Shown here piece by piece: positions 16,159 through 23,987 of a stretch of DNA of 37,011 nt. This DNA is from Bifidobacterium sp. UBA744 (GTDB lineage: Bacteria; Actinomycetota; Actinomycetes; Actinomycetales; Bifidobacteriaceae). Position 1 is the stretch's first letter. Every line of letters begins with the position of its first letter. The notes beneath the pieces were generated by a model. That model did no database searches. It was given only the letters and a program-made list of their open reading frames with translations, and was not told the origin of the DNA. The DNA lies in assembly GCA_002298605.1 (NCBI GenBank), contig DBKS01000031.1, positions 1 to 37,011 on the forward strand. Reading direction: 5' to 3'. A program made the translations under genes and the position numbers.

Positions 16159-17310
16159 ATGGTCTACAGGATGATCTTCAATCAGACGGCGTATTTCGGT
16201 CGCGGAGCGATCAAGGAGATTCCCGAGGTTGCGAAGAAGCATGGTTTCCACAAGGCATTCATTGTGACCGATCCGGTGCTGTTGCAAACCGGCACCGTCA
16301 AAAAGGTCACCGACGTGCTCGACGCCGCCGGCCTGCCGTACGAGGTGTTCGACAACGTCAAGCCGAACCCGCCTGTTGAGTGCATTCAGGACGGCGTGTT
16401 GCGTTTCAAGGCCTCCGGCGCGGACTTTCTGATCGGTCTGGGCGGCGGCTCCCCGCAGGACACCTGCAAGGGCATCGGCATCATCACCGCCAACCCCGAG
16501 TTCGGCGACGTGCTGAGCCTTGAAGGCGTGGCCGACACCAAGAACCCGTCCGTTCCGATCTTCGGCGTGCCGACCACAGCCGGCACCGCTTCCGAGACCA
16601 CCATCAACTACGTGATCACCGACACCAAGAACAAGCGCAAGTTCGTGGCCGTCGATCCCCATGACATTCCGATCGTCGCCTTCGTCGACCCGGATCTGAC
16701 CGATTCCATGCCGCGCGGCCTGAAGGTCGCCACCGGTCTGGACGCTCTGACCCACGCCATCGAGGGGTACATCACCCCGGGTGCCTGGAGTCTGTCCGAC
16801 TGCCTGTCCATGCAGACCATCCGCATGATCGCCAGGAACCTGGCCAAGTCCGCTGACGGCGATGTGCCCGCCGGCGAGCAGATGGCCTACGCCTCCTACA
16901 TCACCGGCATGGCCTATTCCAACGTCGGCCTCGGCCTGGTGCACGGCATGGCCCACCCGCTGGGCGGCCGTCTGGGCGTGGCCCACGGCGTCGCCAATGG
17001 CATCCTGCTGGCCCCGGTGATGGAATACAACAAGGACTACACCGGCGAGAAGTACCGCGACATCGCCGACGCCTTCGGTGCCGAGGACGCCTACACCGGT
17101 GATTTGGAGACGGTGCGAGAAGAGGCCGTGCAGGCCGTCCGCAAGCTGACCGCTGATCTCAAGAATCCGACCAGGATCTCCGAGGTGGGCGCCACCGAGG
17201 CCGACCTCGAGCCGCTGGCCGAGGATGCCTTCAACGATGTGTGCACACCGGGCAACCCGCGCAAGGCCACCAAGGAGGATATCCTGGCCATCTACAAGTC
17301 GCTGATGTGA
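16159..17310 (+). CDS. fucO: Lactaldehyde reductase / 1,2-propanediol oxidoreductase, iron-type alcohol dehydrogenase
   Basis: An NAD(H)-dependent group III (iron-activated) alcohol dehydrogenase. FucO reduces L-lactaldehyde from fucose or rhamnose breakdown to 1,2-propanediol, a known bifidobacterial product on fucosylated glycans. The 383-residue length is typical. Motifs: nucleotide-binding GLGGGSPQDTCKGIG, VPTTAGTASETT, metal-ligand region TGLDALTHAIEGYI, and GLVHGMAHPLGGRLGVAHGVANG with the remaining His ligands. The ATG at 16159 has a strong AAAGGAG at 16146-16152. It forms a single-gene unit with its own -10, palindrome and terminator. No other fucose gene is adjacent, so a broader aldehyde reductase role cannot be excluded. 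Confidence 0.92.
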   Translation: MVYRMIFNQTAYFGRGAIKEIPEVAKKHGFHKAFIVTDPVLLQTGTVKKVTDVLDAAGLPYEVFDNVKPNPPVECIQDGVLRFKASGADFLIGLGGGSPQDTCKGIGIITANPEFGDVLSLEGVADTKNPSVPIFGVPTTAGTASETTINYVITDTKNKRKFVAVDPHDIPIVAFVDPDLTDSMPRGLKVATGLDALTHAIEGYITPGAWSLSDCLSMQTIRMIARNLAKSADGDVPAGEQMAYASYITGMAYSNVGLGLVHGMAHPLGGRLGVAHGVANGILLAPVMEYNKDYTGEKYRDIADAFGAEDAYTGDLETVREEAVQAVRKLTADLKNPTRISEVGATEADLEPLAEDAFNDVCTPGNPRKATKEDILAIYKSLM

Positions 17311-17316
17311 CCTGCG

Positions 17317-17353
17317 GGGTGAATATGTCATCGGCCAGCCGGGTTATTCACCC
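17317..17353 (+). terminator. Hairpin downstream of fucO (first of two)
   Basis: GGGTGAATA (17317-17325) pairs perfectly with TATTCACCC (17345-17353) around a 19-nt loop, beginning 6 nt after the fucO stop. No T tract follows. Confidence 0.5.
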
Positions 17354-17370
17354 GTAGCTGGACCATGGCG

Positions 17371-17400
17371 GAAGGGTCGCGGTATAGGCCGTGACCCTTC
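17371..17400 (+). terminator. Strong hairpin, probable terminator between fucO and the convergent glycosyltransferase
   Basis: GAAGGGTCGCGG (17371-17382) pairs with CCGTGACCCTTC (17389-17400) with one G-U pair and a 6-nt loop. The following bases TTGATGT are only moderately T-rich. The stem is nearly symmetrical, so it could serve both fucO and the gene ending at 17460. Confidence 0.7.
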
Positions 17401-17459
17401 TTGATGTCTGTCGATGGATCCGACAGCGCGTGGCGTATCGGAGCGTGGCACCTCGGCGT

Positions 17460-18341
17460 TCAGTGCGTCAGGGCGCTGCCGCCCCGCGCGATGCGACGCT
17501 GCTCATCTCGCCACACGTTGGCGGCGCTGTCGATGTGTTCGCGTTCCATCCGACGCTGGTATATCGGATACAGGATGTGCAGCATGGGCCAGATGGCGCG
17601 CAGCAGATATTCCGGTTTGAAGGTGCGACGGTGCCGCGGATGGGCGGCGAAGGTGTTCTTGAACCGGTCGGTATAGCGCTTGAACGATACGATGCCGCTG
17701 GCCATGCGCCGCGCGGACATGCCGACGATCATGCGCGGCGAGTAGACGGTTTTCAGCCCCTTGCCGAGCATGTGCAGCGAGATGTCGACGTCCTCGTGCA
17801 TCACGTCCTCATAATCGCGGCAGACTTCGCCGCTGATCGTCTTCCATGCACTGGCGCGCAGCGCCATATTCGAGCCGAACAGCATGGTTTGGCCGCCATC
17901 GGCGCGATACATCAGGTTGCGGGTGCGGTTGTCGCCGCGCAATCCGGTGTTTTTCAACGGCATATCGTAGTAGACCACCGGGCCGGAGGCGCCCATGGCC
18001 TTCGGGTCTTCCGTGAAGATGCCGGTGACCACCTCCACCCAGTCCGGTTTCAGCATGCAGTCGGCGTCGATGCGGCCCAGCACATCGCCGGTGGCGGCGT
18101 TCAGCCCCGCATTGCGTGTGGGGATGAGCCCCTGCTCGGCGTCCTGGTGGATGAGCTTGATATTGGCCTGCGGGTTCGCGTCCATGAAGCGCCTGACCAC
18201 GTCCACTGTGGCGTCGGTGGATTTGTTGTCCACCACGATAATCTCGTAGGGCGGTACGGTTTGGAGAATCGCGCAGGTCAGGCAGTCCTCGATGCGTTCC
18301 TCTTCGTTCCATGCCGGGATGATGATCGAAACCTTGAGCAT
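17460..18341 (-). CDS. Glycosyltransferase family 2
   Basis: A GT-A fold sugar transferase of 293 residues. The N terminus MLKVSIIIPAWNEEERIEDCL and VVDNKSTDATV bind the nucleotide sugar, and GRIDADCML carries the DxD metal motif. HEDVDI (in YEDVMHEDVDISLHML) sits at the catalytic-base position. The C-terminal 80 residues are basic and contain the hydrophobic stretch LLRAIWPMLHILYPIYQ, a possible membrane-associating helix. The start is placed at ATG 18341, after GGGGA; an in-frame GTG at 18353 is possible. It stands alone on the minus strand, convergent with fucO. Donor and acceptor are unknown; cell-wall polysaccharide or glycolipid synthesis is the natural guess. Confidence 0.88.
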   Translation of the reverse strand: MLKVSIIIPAWNEEERIEDCLTCAILQTVPPYEIIVVDNKSTDATVDVVRRFMDANPQANIKLIHQDAEQGLIPTRNAGLNAATGDVLGRIDADCMLKPDWVEVVTGIFTEDPKAMGASGPVVYYDMPLKNTGLRGDNRTRNLMYRADGGQTMLFGSNMALRASAWKTISGEVCRDYEDVMHEDVDISLHMLGKGLKTVYSPRMIVGMSARRMASGIVSFKRYTDRFKNTFAAHPRHRRTFKPEYLLRAIWPMLHILYPIYQRRMEREHIDSAANVWRDEQRRIARGGSALTH

Positions 18342-18456
18342 AGTCCCCCACAATAGCGAATGGCTGCGGCAAGGGGTCCAAGCGGCGTCGTCCGAAGGCG
18401 CGGGATGTCATCCTTATGGCGAACGCTTGTCACCAAAGCGCACAATAATGGTACCT

Positions 18457-19911
18457 ATGAAGCAAGAGCAATTCGATTTCGCCTCGGTGTTTCCGTCCAA
18501 GGGGGACCCGCGCAGACCTCCCGAATGGTATACGCGGGCGTTGCTCTATGCCGCGATCACGGTGTTCCTGTCGATTTTTGTATGGAAGTCGCTGGGCAAG
18601 CTCGAATATCTCGCCGTTGATCTCGTCATTTGCGTGTTCATCGCCCTTGCCGTCGAGCCGCTGGTGATGATGCTGGTCAAGCATGGCTGGAAACGCGGCG
18701 CCGCCTCGGGCGTTACGCTCATCGGTCTGGCCGTGGCGATCATGGTGCTGCTGGGCATGTTCGGCAATATGTTCATCCAGCAGATGATCGGCTTGATCAG
18801 GGGGCTGCCGTCCATGTATGAGCAGATCTCCGCTTGGGTGAGCTCGCGCACCTCGTTCAAGCTGCCGGCCATCTCCAATCTTGGCGCGGAGATTTTCAGC
18901 AGCATTCAGACTTCGTGGCTTACCAATTTCGCCTCCCAGGCCGCGGAGACGATCGGATCGGTCGGCAGCGTGCTGCTGGATATCATGACCATCGCGCTGG
19001 TGACCTATTACATCTCCGCCTGCAGCCCGCGCATGCGTCGCAGCCTGTGCCAGTGGCTGAGCCCGGACACCCAGCGCAAATTCGTGCTGGTGTGGCAGGT
19101 GCTGCAGGACCAGATTTCGAATTTCCTGTTTTCGCGCGGTATTCTGGCCATCATCAACGCCGTGTGCACGGCCGTCTTTCTTGAGATCCTTCATGTGCCG
19201 TATTGGCTGCCGCTGGCTTTGTTCTGCGGCCTGACCGCGCAATTCGTGCCCACGGTCGGCACCTATATCGGCGGCGCGCTGCCCGTGCTGTTCGCCTGGA
19301 TCAGCGGCGGCGTCTGGTATGCGGTTGCCGTCCTGGTATATATCGTTATCTATCAGCAGATTGAGAATCTGATCCTGAGCCCCAAGATCTCGCAGCGCAC
19401 TATGGACCTCAACCCCGCGATAGCCTTCCTCGCCGTGCTGGCGCTTGGTTCGCTGTTCGGCGCGCTCGGCGCGTTCCTGGCGTTGCCGGTGGTGGCGAGC
19501 CTGCAGGCGATTTTCACCGTATACACCAAGCGCTACGAATTGATCGACTCTCCGCTGCTATCCGACCCCAAGCCGGTGAAGAAGTCCAAGTTCGTGGAGG
19601 GGGCCGAGGCGTTCAGCGAGCATGTGCTCCATCCGATGAGCGGGCATATGCCTCGTGCCGCGGCGGGATCGTCCCGTCGCGTCATGGTTGAGGAGGAGCT
19701 GAATGACGTGACCCGCGCCGTGTACCATGATGCGGTTCGCGGGCCGATCAAGGCCGAGGAGCTGCCGGACGGAGCCGCGGATCGAAGCCGTCGCATGCCC
19801 ACGTTGGAGGATCTTGACACGTCGCAGACTGTGGCGATTCCCCAAAAGCGCGCGGCCGGCGACGATCCCGAACCGAGGGGGAACGACAATCCGCGTGGCG
19901 GGTGGCGCTAA
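18457..19911 (+). CDS. AI-2E family (PerM/UPF0118) membrane transporter
   Basis: A polytopic membrane protein of the AI-2E exporter/PerM family, 484 residues from ATG 18457 (an in-frame ATG at 18448 adds three). Hydrophobic segments include LLYAAITVFLSIFVW, AVDLVICVFIALAVEPLVMML, GVTLIGLAVAIMVLLGMFG, LLDIMTIALVTYYISA, and the C-terminal group with family motifs FVPTVGTYIGGALPVLFAW, IYQQIENLILSPKI and FLALPVVASLQAIF. After residue about 365 comes a 120-residue hydrophilic tail rich in Arg, Pro and Asp. Family members have been linked to AI-2 export or ion/proton exchange, so the substrate is open. There is no clear ribosome binding site. Its stop overlaps the next start (TAATG), pointing to translational coupling. 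Confidence 0.87.
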   Translation: MKQEQFDFASVFPSKGDPRRPPEWYTRALLYAAITVFLSIFVWKSLGKLEYLAVDLVICVFIALAVEPLVMMLVKHGWKRGAASGVTLIGLAVAIMVLLGMFGNMFIQQMIGLIRGLPSMYEQISAWVSSRTSFKLPAISNLGAEIFSSIQTSWLTNFASQAAETIGSVGSVLLDIMTIALVTYYISACSPRMRRSLCQWLSPDTQRKFVLVWQVLQDQISNFLFSRGILAIINAVCTAVFLEILHVPYWLPLALFCGLTAQFVPTVGTYIGGALPVLFAWISGGVWYAVAVLVYIVIYQQIENLILSPKISQRTMDLNPAIAFLAVLALGSLFGALGAFLALPVVASLQAIFTVYTKRYELIDSPLLSDPKPVKKSKFVEGAEAFSEHVLHPMSGHMPRAAAGSSRRVMVEEELNDVTRAVYHDAVRGPIKAEELPDGAADRSRRMPTLEDLDTSQTVAIPQKRAAGDDPEPRGNDNPRGGWR

Positions 19912-21137
19912 TGGCGATTCTCAGCGTGCTTGACTGTCTTGTCGCCGTATTGGGCTGCTGCGTGGTCGTCTATCAGGCCGCCTACGTGGTCGTCTCGTTC
20001 TTCGCCAAGCCGAGGGTTTTCCCCGACGCTCCTATGGACAAGCGGTATGCGGTGCTGATTTCGGCGCGCAATGAATCCGCGGTGATCGCCAATCTCATCG
20101 GGGACTTGCAGTCGCAAAGCTATCCGAGCGAGCTCATCGACATTTGGCTGGTGGCCGATAACTGCACCGACAACACCGCCGAGATCGCACGGGATATGGG
20201 TTGTCATGTGGTCGAGCGACGCAATCGGGAGCAGATCGGCAAGGGGTATGCGTTGAGTTATCTGCTCGACAATATGATCGAATCGGGTTTCTCCCGGCGC
20301 TATGACGCCTATTTTGTGTTCGACGCGGACAATCGCCTGGACCGGCGCTATGTCGAGGAGATGAACAAGGCCTTCCAGTCGGGCTTCAGGGTGCTGACCA
20401 GCTATCGCAACTCGGTGAACCTGAATGAGAATTGGGTGTCGTCGGGCACAGCCCTGTGGTTCCTGCGCGAATCCCGGTTCGTGAATTCCTCCCGCATGGT
20501 TATCGGATCGAGCTGCCATGTGGCCGGCACCGGCTTCATGTTCTCGCGCGAGATCATGGAGCGCAATAACGGTTGGAAATTCCATCTGCTCACCGAGGAT
20601 ATGGAGTTCACCATGGACTGCGTATTGCACGGTGACCGTATAGGGTATTGCGGCTCCGCGATGCTCTATGACGAGCAGCCCACGTCGTTCAGGCAGAGCT
20701 GGCGCCAGCGCGTGCGCTGGAGCAAGGGGTACCTGCAGGTATTTCGCTATTATGGCCCGGCGATGATCCGCCACGGCATTCAGGAGCGTGACTTTTCCTC
20801 GGTGGATTTGACGTTGCTGGTCTGTCCGTTCATGGTGCTGACGGCGCTGCGTATGGCGCTTGGGGTGATTTTCGCCGCTTTGGGTTTTGTGTCGTGGCCG
20901 AGCCAGCTTGGCGCCGTGACGGGGTGGGGCGTGGGCGTGGTGGTGTCGATGCTGACGATGATGCTGCTCGCGGCTCTGACGGTTATCGCCGAACGCGACA
21001 AGATCCGCGCCACCAACAAGGAGCTGTTCGCGTATTGCCTGAGCTTCCCGATCTTCGCCCTCAGTTATGTGGTTATTTCGTTCCAGGCGATTTTCGCCAA
21101 GCCGGAATGGAAGCCGATCATTCATAAGGGCGAGTGA
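19911..21137 (+). CDS. Processive membrane glycosyltransferase, family 2 (cellulose/hyaluronan synthase-like)
   Basis: A 408-residue membrane glycosyltransferase. One N-terminal hydrophobic segment (about 2-31) is followed by the GT-A domain with VLISARNESAVIANL, ADNCTD, FVFDADNRLD (DxD at 138-140), LLTEDMEF (TED at 228-230) and QRVRW (266-270). The D, DxD, TED, QxxRW set marks processive GT2 enzymes such as cellulose, hyaluronan and poly-N-acetylglucosamine synthases. Two or three transmembrane helices close the protein (LTLLVCPFMVLTALRMALGVIFAALGF, GVGVVVSMLTMMLLAALTVIA, FPIFALSYVVISFQAIF). The ATG at 19911 overlaps the previous stop by 1 nt. The product could be an exopolysaccharide or glycolipid; no polysaccharide cluster surrounds it. 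Confidence 0.87.
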   Translation: MAILSVLDCLVAVLGCCVVVYQAAYVVVSFFAKPRVFPDAPMDKRYAVLISARNESAVIANLIGDLQSQSYPSELIDIWLVADNCTDNTAEIARDMGCHVVERRNREQIGKGYALSYLLDNMIESGFSRRYDAYFVFDADNRLDRRYVEEMNKAFQSGFRVLTSYRNSVNLNENWVSSGTALWFLRESRFVNSSRMVIGSSCHVAGTGFMFSREIMERNNGWKFHLLTEDMEFTMDCVLHGDRIGYCGSAMLYDEQPTSFRQSWRQRVRWSKGYLQVFRYYGPAMIRHGIQERDFSSVDLTLLVCPFMVLTALRMALGVIFAALGFVSWPSQLGAVTGWGVGVVVSMLTMMLLAALTVIAERDKIRATNKELFAYCLSFPIFALSYVVISFQAIFAKPEWKPIIHKGE

Positions 21138-21156
21138 CGGTGCGCGTCCCCGTCGC

Positions 21157-21181
21157 CGGGCGGCCATGCGGGACCCGCCCG
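21157..21181 (+). terminator. GC-rich hairpin after the membrane glycosyltransferase
   Basis: CGGGCGG (21157-21163) pairs with CCGCCCG (21175-21181) around an 11-nt loop, 20 nt after the stop. No T tract, so termination is only suggested. Confidence 0.4.
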
Positions 21182-21247
21182 TGGCGGGAGATGAATTCGT
21201 GATGAACGCGCTATCGGGCCATGGGTGTGTGTGATATTGTCGGACGC

Positions 21248-22213
21248 ATGGCATTCGACATTTCGGCCGCAGGTGTTGAATCTGCGGCCGCTGCTTCCGA
21301 TCGGTCCGACGCGGCGCACCCGTTGCCGGCGAACACCGAAGCCGCGATATCCATCCGAGGCTTGGTCAAGCGGTTCGACGACAAGATCGCCGTCAACGGA
21401 TTGTCGTTGGACATTCCCGTCGGTTCCTTCTACGGTCTGGTCGGCCCCAACGGCGCCGGCAAAACCACCTCGCTGAATATGGTGACCGGACTGCTGCGTC
21501 CCGATGCCGGGTCCGCGATGGTTCTTGGGTCGGACGTGTGGAGCGATGTGAACCGAGCCAAGCGGGCGATCGGCGTGATGCCGCAGGGGGACCAGATCTT
21601 TGATCGTCTGACCGGATTGCAATTGCTGGTGTATGCCGGCATGCTGCGTGGCATGAGGCGCGGGGAAGCGGTCCGCCGCGCCGACGATCTGCTGTCGGCC
21701 TTTGATCTCGCCGACGCCGCCGGCACGATGGTGACCGACTACTCGGCGGGCATGACGAAGAAGATCTGCCTTGCCTCCGCGATGATCCATTCGCCGCGCA
21801 TTCTGGTGCTTGACGAGCCGTTCGAATCCGTGGATCCGGTCTCCAGCGCCAATCTCAAGGATATCCTCGCCGAATATGTGGAGATGGGCGGTACAGTGGT
21901 GATTTCCTCACATGTGATGGCGCTGGTCGAAAAGATGTGCACGCATGTGGCGGTCGTCAATCACGGTCAGGTGTGCGCGGCCGGCACCGTCGACGAGGTC
22001 GCGGCCGGGGAGGACCTCGAGGATCGCTTCCTGCAGCTGGTGGGTGGTCGTCACGCCGCCGCCCAACTTGACTGGCTGCGCGGCACTGATAAAGCCGCGC
22101 AGCAAGGAGGCAGATCAGACGACAGTCCGGTGGACTGTCGGCCCGCCTCGGCCTTGTCCGGCACCGATAAAGCCGCCGATCAAGCCGCCGACAATGCAAG
22201 GACACTGCGATGA
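21248..22213 (+). CDS. ABC transporter ATP-binding protein
   Basis: The ATPase of a two-gene ABC system, 321 residues from ATG 21248. Walker A is GPNGAGKTT (66-74), the Q-loop VMPQGD, Walker B ILVLDEPFESVDP (185 onward) and the His switch VISSHV. The signature motif is DYSAGMTKK instead of LSGGQ, as in some ABC-2-type export ATPases. The first 30 residues are an Ala/Ser-rich extension and the last 50 a hydrophilic tail with GTDKAA twice. No clear ribosome binding site; an upstream in-frame start cannot be ruled out. The stop overlaps the permease start by 4 nt (ATGA), so both act together. The substrate is unknown. Confidence 0.9.
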   Translation: MAFDISAAGVESAAAASDRSDAAHPLPANTEAAISIRGLVKRFDDKIAVNGLSLDIPVGSFYGLVGPNGAGKTTSLNMVTGLLRPDAGSAMVLGSDVWSDVNRAKRAIGVMPQGDQIFDRLTGLQLLVYAGMLRGMRRGEAVRRADDLLSAFDLADAAGTMVTDYSAGMTKKICLASAMIHSPRILVLDEPFESVDPVSSANLKDILAEYVEMGGTVVISSHVMALVEKMCTHVAVVNHGQVCAAGTVDEVAAGEDLEDRFLQLVGGRHAAAQLDWLRGTDKAAQQGGRSDDSPVDCRPASALSGTDKAADQAADNARTLR

Positions 22214-23904
22214 CCGCCGTCATGACGATCGTCCGCCTTCGTTGGGCTTTGACGCTTGCCGCGGTCCGAAAATCCTCCGGTCAGCTTGTGGGATGCCTCA
22301 TCGGCCTGATCTCTGCGGTGGGCGCCGTGTGCGGCGTCGCATACGCCGGATGGCTGTTGGGACAAGGTCCTGATGCGGTTCCTCAGGGATTGCTGGCGCT
22401 GATTGGGCCGGAGGTCGCCGGCCTGTCCGCCGCCGTCGCCTATGCCGAGGTGTTTCGTGTCGCCGTCATCTTGTCGGGCGCGTTCCTGACCCTGGTCGTG
22501 CTGATTATGCAGGTTGTGTATCTTGGCCAGGGATCGGCGCTGAGCCCGCATAAATTCACCCTGTATGGCATTCCCGACCGCCAGCTGAGCCTGGGGCTCC
22601 TCATTGCGGGTCTGACCGGTGTCCCATCGCTCACCGGTGTCCTTTGCGTTGCGCTGTGGGCTTTGGCATATCGGTGGATGGGCGTCGTCCCCGTGCTGGT
22701 GGGCGTTGCGTCCTCGCCGTTGGCGATTGTCGTGATCATGAGCCTGTCCAAGCTGGCCATCGCGGCCTCGACGTCCCTGGTGCGTTCCAACCGGGGAAGG
22801 AATGCGTTCTACGCGGTGGCCGTTATCGTCTGCGTGGTGATATTCCAGGTGCCGAATCTGCTGGTGAACTCCGGCATGGGAATCGATTTCGGCGCATTGG
22901 GCGTGGCCGCCGACGTGCTTGGCTGGACTCCGCTATCGGCCCCCTTCTGCCTGCCCTTTGACGCCGCCGCGGGCGAATGGCTCGCTTTCGTTGGCCATTG
23001 CGCGGTATGCGCGGCGACGGTGGCACTGTGTTTCATGGGCACGACATGGTGCCTGCGCCATGATCGCCTCACCGAGGGCGCGTCCCGCGGCGGCAGGAGG
23101 ACGATGGGGCTGGGCCTGTTCGGTTGGGTGCCGGATTCGCCTTCCGGTGCCGTCTCCGCGCGATTCGCCTCATATCTGCGGCGTGATCCCCGTCAGGGCA
23201 TGCTGTTTGCGATGCCGATTATTTTTGTGGCGTTGATGATGCTCCAGGCGCGCGGTCTTGCCATCATGCCGTGGGCCGGTCTGACCATGGGCGTCTGGTT
23301 CATGACGATGGGGGAGGCGAATGGTCTGGCCTATGACGGCCGCGGCTACGCCATGGAGGTTATCGCCGGAGTCCCCGGCGCCGCCGACCGTCTGGGGCGT
23401 GTGCGGACCTTGGTCGTGCTGATCGTTGGCTATGTTGTTGCGCTTGCCGTGATTATCGCCGCGGTGACGGTGCGATGGACGCCTCAGATGGACGACGCCC
23501 CGCTGATGCCCATGCCGCTGCTCGCCGCGGGATTCACCGGGGGCGCTCTTGGGCTGGGGTTTGCGGGCATTGGTCTGGCCGAGGTGTTGTCCGTGCTGCT
23601 GATGTATCCGGTGCCGTCCATCGACCGGCCGTTTTCCACGCCGCAGGGCCGTGCTGTCGCCCAGGGATTCTTCCCCCTCGTCCAGGCATTCGGCATCGTG
23701 GTGCTGATGCTGCCGACAGTTGTGGCGGGCGTGCTGATCGGCGTGCTTGCCCCGAGTCCGGCCTGGCTGTGGCTGCTGGGGCCGATCGCGCTCGCCAATG
23801 GCGCGGCGGTGCTGGCGCTTGGTACATGGCTAGGCGGTAAGCTGTTGGATGCACGTTCGCTGAACGTGTTGGCCACGTTGGATCAGTTCGCCAGTTTGCA
23901 GTAG
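22210..23904 (+). CDS. ABC transporter permease (ABC-2-type-like membrane protein)
   Basis: A 564-residue, strongly hydrophobic protein with roughly 12 or more membrane segments, for example LVGCLIGLISAVGAVCGVAYAGWLLG, VAVILSGAFLTLVVLIMQVVYLG, NAFYAVAVIVCVVIFQVPNLLV, MLFAMPIIFVALMMLQ, VLIVGYVVALAVIIAAVTV and GIVVLMLPTVVAGVLIGVLAP. I do not recognise a named family, but the 4-nt overlap with the ATPase makes it the membrane half of that transporter. Its length and helix number suggest a duplicated or full-size permease, so one gene might supply the whole membrane domain. A hairpin follows the stop, which probably ends this operon. Confidence 0.82.
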   Translation: MTAVMTIVRLRWALTLAAVRKSSGQLVGCLIGLISAVGAVCGVAYAGWLLGQGPDAVPQGLLALIGPEVAGLSAAVAYAEVFRVAVILSGAFLTLVVLIMQVVYLGQGSALSPHKFTLYGIPDRQLSLGLLIAGLTGVPSLTGVLCVALWALAYRWMGVVPVLVGVASSPLAIVVIMSLSKLAIAASTSLVRSNRGRNAFYAVAVIVCVVIFQVPNLLVNSGMGIDFGALGVAADVLGWTPLSAPFCLPFDAAAGEWLAFVGHCAVCAATVALCFMGTTWCLRHDRLTEGASRGGRRTMGLGLFGWVPDSPSGAVSARFASYLRRDPRQGMLFAMPIIFVALMMLQARGLAIMPWAGLTMGVWFMTMGEANGLAYDGRGYAMEVIAGVPGAADRLGRVRTLVVLIVGYVVALAVIIAAVTVRWTPQMDDAPLMPMPLLAAGFTGGALGLGFAGIGLAEVLSVLLMYPVPSIDRPFSTPQGRAVAQGFFPLVQAFGIVVLMLPTVVAGVLIGVLAPSPAWLWLLGPIALANGAAVLALGTWLGGKLLDARSLNVLATLDQFASLQ

Positions 23905-23906
23905 CT

Positions 23907-23933
23907 GCGCCCGGGAACGATGATCCCAGGCGC
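23907..23933 (+). terminator. Hairpin after the ABC permease
   Basis: GCGCC (23907-23911) and GGGA (23913-23916) pair with TCCC (24-27) and GGCGC (29-33 of 23900s), giving nine base pairs with one C-A mismatch and a 7-nt loop, 2 nt after the stop. No T tract. Confidence 0.5.
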
Positions 23934-23987
23934 GGTCGATTCGTTTCGCGTGCTTTGTCTCATGGGCCGACATGGAAAAGAGGATGG

